DNA of 8,365 nucleotides, taken from a bacterium (GTDB taxonomy: Bacteria > Krumholzibacteriota > Krumholzibacteriia > LZORAL124-64-63). Below are positions 6,437 to 8,365 of the stretch, piece after piece. Positions within the stretch are counted from its first letter, which is position 1. Each line of letters opens with the position of its first letter. The DNA is taken from assembly GCA_030591105.1 (NCBI GenBank), contig JAUVBS010000069.1, forward strand, positions 1-8,365, in the 5' to 3' direction. The notes beneath the pieces were generated by a model, which had not been told where the DNA came from, searched no databases, and worked only from the letters and a program-made list of their open reading frames with translations. Position numbers and translations under genes: made by a program.

Positions 6437-6480
6437 ATAAACTCGATTTCGGTGGTGTGGCAAGGGATAGTGGGTGGCCG

Positions 6481-6510
6481 TTGACGTGTCGGTGCGGTCT
6501 CCGTTACCAT
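6481..6510 (+). promoter_or_regulatory. Predicted sigma70-type promoter for the deoB-cdd-deoC operon
   Basis: TTGACG (6481-6486) and TACCAT (6505-6510) are separated by 18 bp. Transcription would start near 6517, about 53 nt before the deoB start. It shares GTTACCAT with the tnaA promoter. It lies in the divergent rarA/deoB gap (6437-6569); I see no equally good promoter for rarA on the other strand. Confidence 0.5.
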
Positions 6511-6523
6511 GAAGTCACCAGCA

Positions 6524-6546
6524 GACGACGGCGCGCTGCGGTCGTC
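6524..6546. repeat. Short inverted repeat in the deoB leader
   Basis: GACGAC (6524-6529) and GTCGTC (6541-6546) are complementary and 11 nt apart, just downstream of the predicted transcription start. It could be a regulator half-site pair or a weak 6-bp hairpin. No known deo operator is recognised and chance is possible. Confidence 0.2.
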
Positions 6547-6569
6547 GGATTTTAGCGCGGGAGAGATGT

Positions 6570-7763
6570 GTGGCACACGCGGTCTTGATCATCCTGGACG
6601 GCATCGGTGTCGGCGGTGCCCCCGACGCCGCGGCGTACGGCGATGCCGGCAGCGATACCCTGGGCAACACCGCCCGTGCCGTCGGTGGCTTGGCGTTGCC
6701 GGTCCTCGGCCGGCTCGGCCTGGGCAACCTCCACGCCGTCGAGGGGGTGCCGCCGGTCGACGGTCCCCGAGCGGGTTACGGACGGTTGACGGAAATCTCG
6801 GCGGGGAAGGACTCGACGACCGGTCATTGGGAGCTGATGGGCCTGGTCACCGAACAACCGCTGCCGACTTACCCTGACGGATTTCCCGACGAGGTGATCG
6901 ACGCTTTCGTGACGGCGACCGGCTACGGAGTTCTCGGTAACGTCGCTGCTAGCGGCACCGAGATCATCCAGCGTTTGGGCGACGAGCACGTCGCTACCGG
7001 CAAGCTGATCGTCTATACGTCGGCCGATTCGGTTTTTCAGATCGCTGCTCACCAAGAGGTCGTGCCGCTACCGCAGCTGTATCGGGTGTGCGAAATCGCC
7101 CGGGAAATGCTCGTGCCGCCACACCAGGTCAGCCGGGTCATCGCCCGTCCGTTCATCGGTACCAGTGGCGACTATCGCCGCACGCCCCATCGTCACGACT
7201 ACTCGGTTCGGCCGCCGGCCGAGTTGGTCCTCGATGCGGTCCAGGAACACGGCGTCACTACTGTAGCCATCGGCAAGATCAACGACCTGTTCGCCGGGCA
7301 GGGGATCGACACACACGTCGGGAGCAAGGGTAACGTCGAGGGTATGGAGCAGCTTGCGGATCAGTACCGTATCGCCGACGGCTCACCCAAGCTGCTGCTG
7401 GTCAACTTGGTCGACTTCGACATGCTCTGGGGGCACCGTAACGATCCGTTGGGTATGCAGGGCGGACTCGAGCAGTTCGACGCGTGGCTCGCCCGGTTCC
7501 TCGACCAGATGCGCTCAGGAGATCTACTGCTGATCACCGCGGACCACGGTAACGATCCGACGACCCCCAGCACCGATCACTCGCGTGAGCAGGTGCCGCT
7601 ACTGGCGTACCTGGCGGGTGGGCCGCCGGGACGCGATCTCGGCACGCGCGAGACCTTTGCCGACGTCGGCGCGACCATCGCGGATTACTTCGGTGCGTCG
7701 CCGCCGGCGCACGGAACGAGCGTCTGGGATCTGGTACGCGGCGCGGCTGCACCGCAGGAGTGA
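6570..7763 (+). CDS. deoB: Phosphopentomutase
   Basis: A 397-residue cytoplasmic metalloenzyme of the alkaline-phosphatase superfamily that interconverts ribose-1-phosphate with ribose-5-phosphate and the deoxy forms. It links nucleoside breakdown to the pentose phosphate pathway and to DeoC. All the family signatures are present: LDGIGVGGAPDA near the N-terminus with metal-binding Asp10, GKDSTTGHWE (79-88) with the phosphorylated Thr84 (equivalent to Thr85 of the Bacillus cereus enzyme), NLVDFDMLWGHRNDP with a metal Asp and His, and TADHGNDP then STDHSRE with the remaining metal ligands. Its length is typical (394-407 in known enzymes). The start is GTG at 6570, preceded by GGGAG (6559-6563) with 6-nt spacing; the nearby ATG at 6566 is out of frame. 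It is the first gene of an operon, and the cdd ATG comes 2 nt after its stop. Confidence 0.96.
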   Translation: MAHAVLIILDGIGVGGAPDAAAYGDAGSDTLGNTARAVGGLALPVLGRLGLGNLHAVEGVPPVDGPRAGYGRLTEISAGKDSTTGHWELMGLVTEQPLPTYPDGFPDEVIDAFVTATGYGVLGNVAASGTEIIQRLGDEHVATGKLIVYTSADSVFQIAAHQEVVPLPQLYRVCEIAREMLVPPHQVSRVIARPFIGTSGDYRRTPHRHDYSVRPPAELVLDAVQEHGVTTVAIGKINDLFAGQGIDTHVGSKGNVEGMEQLADQYRIADGSPKLLLVNLVDFDMLWGHRNDPLGMQGGLEQFDAWLARFLDQMRSGDLLLITADHGNDPTTPSTDHSREQVPLLAYLAGGPPGRDLGTRETFADVGATIADYFGASPPAHGTSVWDLVRGAAAPQE

Positions 7764-7765
7764 AC

Positions 7766-8191
7766 ATGAGCGATTCTTATGCCTTGCTGGTTGCTGCCGC
7801 CTGTGACGCGCGGCAGGCGAGCTACGCCCCGTACTCCGGTTTCCGGGTCGGCGCCGCTCTGCTCGCAACGAGCGGGAGAGTCTACGTTGGTTGCAACGTG
7901 GAGAATGCCAGCCTCGGCCTGTCGATCTGCGCCGAACGGGTCGCGGTTTGCCGCGCTGTTGCCGACGGCGAGCAGACATTCGCTGCGATCGCGATCTGTG
8001 CGGATGCCACCGAGCCGACGCCACCGTGCGGTGCCTGCCGTCAGTTTCTACTCGAGTTCGGCGCGGATCTGACGGTCGTTGTCGCCGGATCCGCAGGCGG
8101 AGCGGGAAAGGTCGATCAGTACCGACTGGCCGAACTCATACCAGAGCCCTTCACCAGTTACCGTCAACAGGAGACCGGAGGTGACCGATGA
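7766..8191 (+). CDS. cdd: Cytidine deaminase, homotetrameric type
   Basis: A 141-residue zinc enzyme that deaminates cytidine and deoxycytidine to uridine and deoxyuridine, so that pyrimidine nucleosides can be salvaged or degraded. Visible are the ribose-binding GCNVENAS (42-49, Asn44 and Glu46), CAER (55-58) with zinc ligand Cys55 and catalytic Glu57, and PCGACRQ (87-93) with zinc ligands Cys88 and Cys91. Three cysteine ligands and the short length indicate the tetrameric class, like Bacillus subtilis Cdd, rather than the longer dimeric E. coli form. The ATG at 7766 is chosen because GGAG (7757-7760) lies 5 nt before it; the in-frame GTG at 7760 overlaps that site. It starts 2 nt after the deoB stop, and its own stop overlaps the deoC start (ATGA), so the three genes should be translated together. 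The C-terminal tail (QQETGGDR) also encodes the deoC ribosome site. Confidence 0.96.
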   Translation: MSDSYALLVAAACDARQASYAPYSGFRVGAALLATSGRVYVGCNVENASLGLSICAERVAVCRAVADGEQTFAAIAICADATEPTPPCGACRQFLLEFGADLTVVVAGSAGGAGKVDQYRLAELIPEPFTSYRQQETGGDR

Positions 8192-8365
8192 ACGGTTCCG
8201 GCCGGTCACGCCGCCGTGATCTGAGTGCGCGCGAAGAGAGAATGTTCGACGCCTACGCCGACCGCGGCCTGAGTCGTGCCGAGGTGTGTCCTGCCGCCGC
8301 CGTGCACCCGAGTGATCTCGCCGCGGCCATCGACCACACCTTGCTCAAGGCGGACGCCACTGCCG
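8188..8365 (+). CDS. deoC: Deoxyribose-phosphate aldolase, N-terminal part (cut by window end)
   Basis: The first 59 residues of a gene that runs off the window. AAAIDHTLLKADAT (45-58) is the conserved first strand of class I deoxyribose-phosphate aldolase, which splits 2-deoxyribose-5-phosphate into acetaldehyde and glyceraldehyde-3-phosphate. The Schiff-base lysine lies further on and is not visible. About 44 residues precede this motif, whereas short bacterial forms such as the Bacillus subtilis enzyme start almost at it. The extension is basic at first (RSRRR, 6-10) and then probably helical. The ATG overlaps the cdd stop (ATGA) and follows GGAGG (8177-8181) at 6 nt. Its place after deoB and cdd strongly supports the call despite the short piece. 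Confidence 0.88.
   Translation, partial: MNGSGRSRRRDLSAREERMFDAYADRGLSRAEVCPAAAVHPSDLAAAIDHTLLKADATA

Noticed and set aside
6437..6463. TTG at 6463 as the rarA start
   Set aside because: No ribosome site precedes it, and in-frame ATGs at 6436 and 6427 lie closer to the conserved LFD motif.
1..8365. CRISPR arrays, tRNA/rRNA genes, transposases, defence or toxin-antitoxin genes
   Set aside because: No spaced direct repeats, no cloverleaf or rRNA-like stretches, and no open frame with such domains was seen on either strand.

Overview
The window is a gene-dense, GC-rich stretch of bacterial chromosome, estimated by eye and not counted. It carries eight protein-coding genes, two of them cut by the window edges. 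I see no rRNA, tRNA, CRISPR array, insertion sequence or phage gene. Shine-Dalgarno sequences are strong, genes are tightly packed (two ATGA stop/start overlaps), and there is a classical lipoprotein signal peptide, which suggests an envelope with a lipoprotein pathway. The gene mix (tryptophanase, 6-phosphofructokinase, nucleoside catabolism) fits a heterotroph that ferments amino acids and nucleosides. The sequence alone does not let me name a phylum.

Layout: (1) 1-596, plus strand, 3' end of an unrecognised gene. (2) 616-2786, plus strand, a likely two-gene operon. It has a sigma70-like promoter (616-644), a 5'-leader hairpin, a tryptophanase (tnaA, 699-2099), and after an 18-nt gap an unrecognised 222-residue protein (2118-2786). 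(3) 2787-3868, a separate promoter (2866-2894), a GC-rich leader and a predicted lipoprotein (2990-3868). (4) 3894-3923, a 12-bp hairpin between convergent genes, probably a shared terminator. (5) 3963-6436, minus strand, rarA followed by pfkA with overlapping stop and start codons. (6) 6437-6569, the divergent rarA/deoB intergenic region with a promoter facing right. (7) 6570 to the window end, plus strand, deoB-cdd-deoC, with deoC cut by the window edge.

How the genes work together: DeoB, Cdd and DeoC form a nucleoside-salvage module. Cdd deaminates cytidine or deoxycytidine, DeoB moves the phosphate of (deoxy)ribose-1-phosphate to the 5 position, and DeoC splits deoxyribose-5-phosphate into acetaldehyde and glyceraldehyde-3-phosphate. 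A nucleoside phosphorylase, needed between Cdd and DeoB, is not in the window. PfkA commits fructose-6-phosphate to glycolysis. Tryptophanase yields indole, pyruvate and ammonia. RarA is a DNA-repair/replication ATPase and its pairing with pfkA looks like shared transcription rather than shared biochemistry.

No clearly new system is evident. The points most worth a second look are the tryptophanase, which keeps tyrosine phenol-lyase residue numbering for most of its length but has tryptophanase-type substrate-pocket residues; its unknown operon partner, which has what may be a decayed zinc-protease motif; and a phosphofructokinase with several unusual substitutions at otherwise conserved positions.
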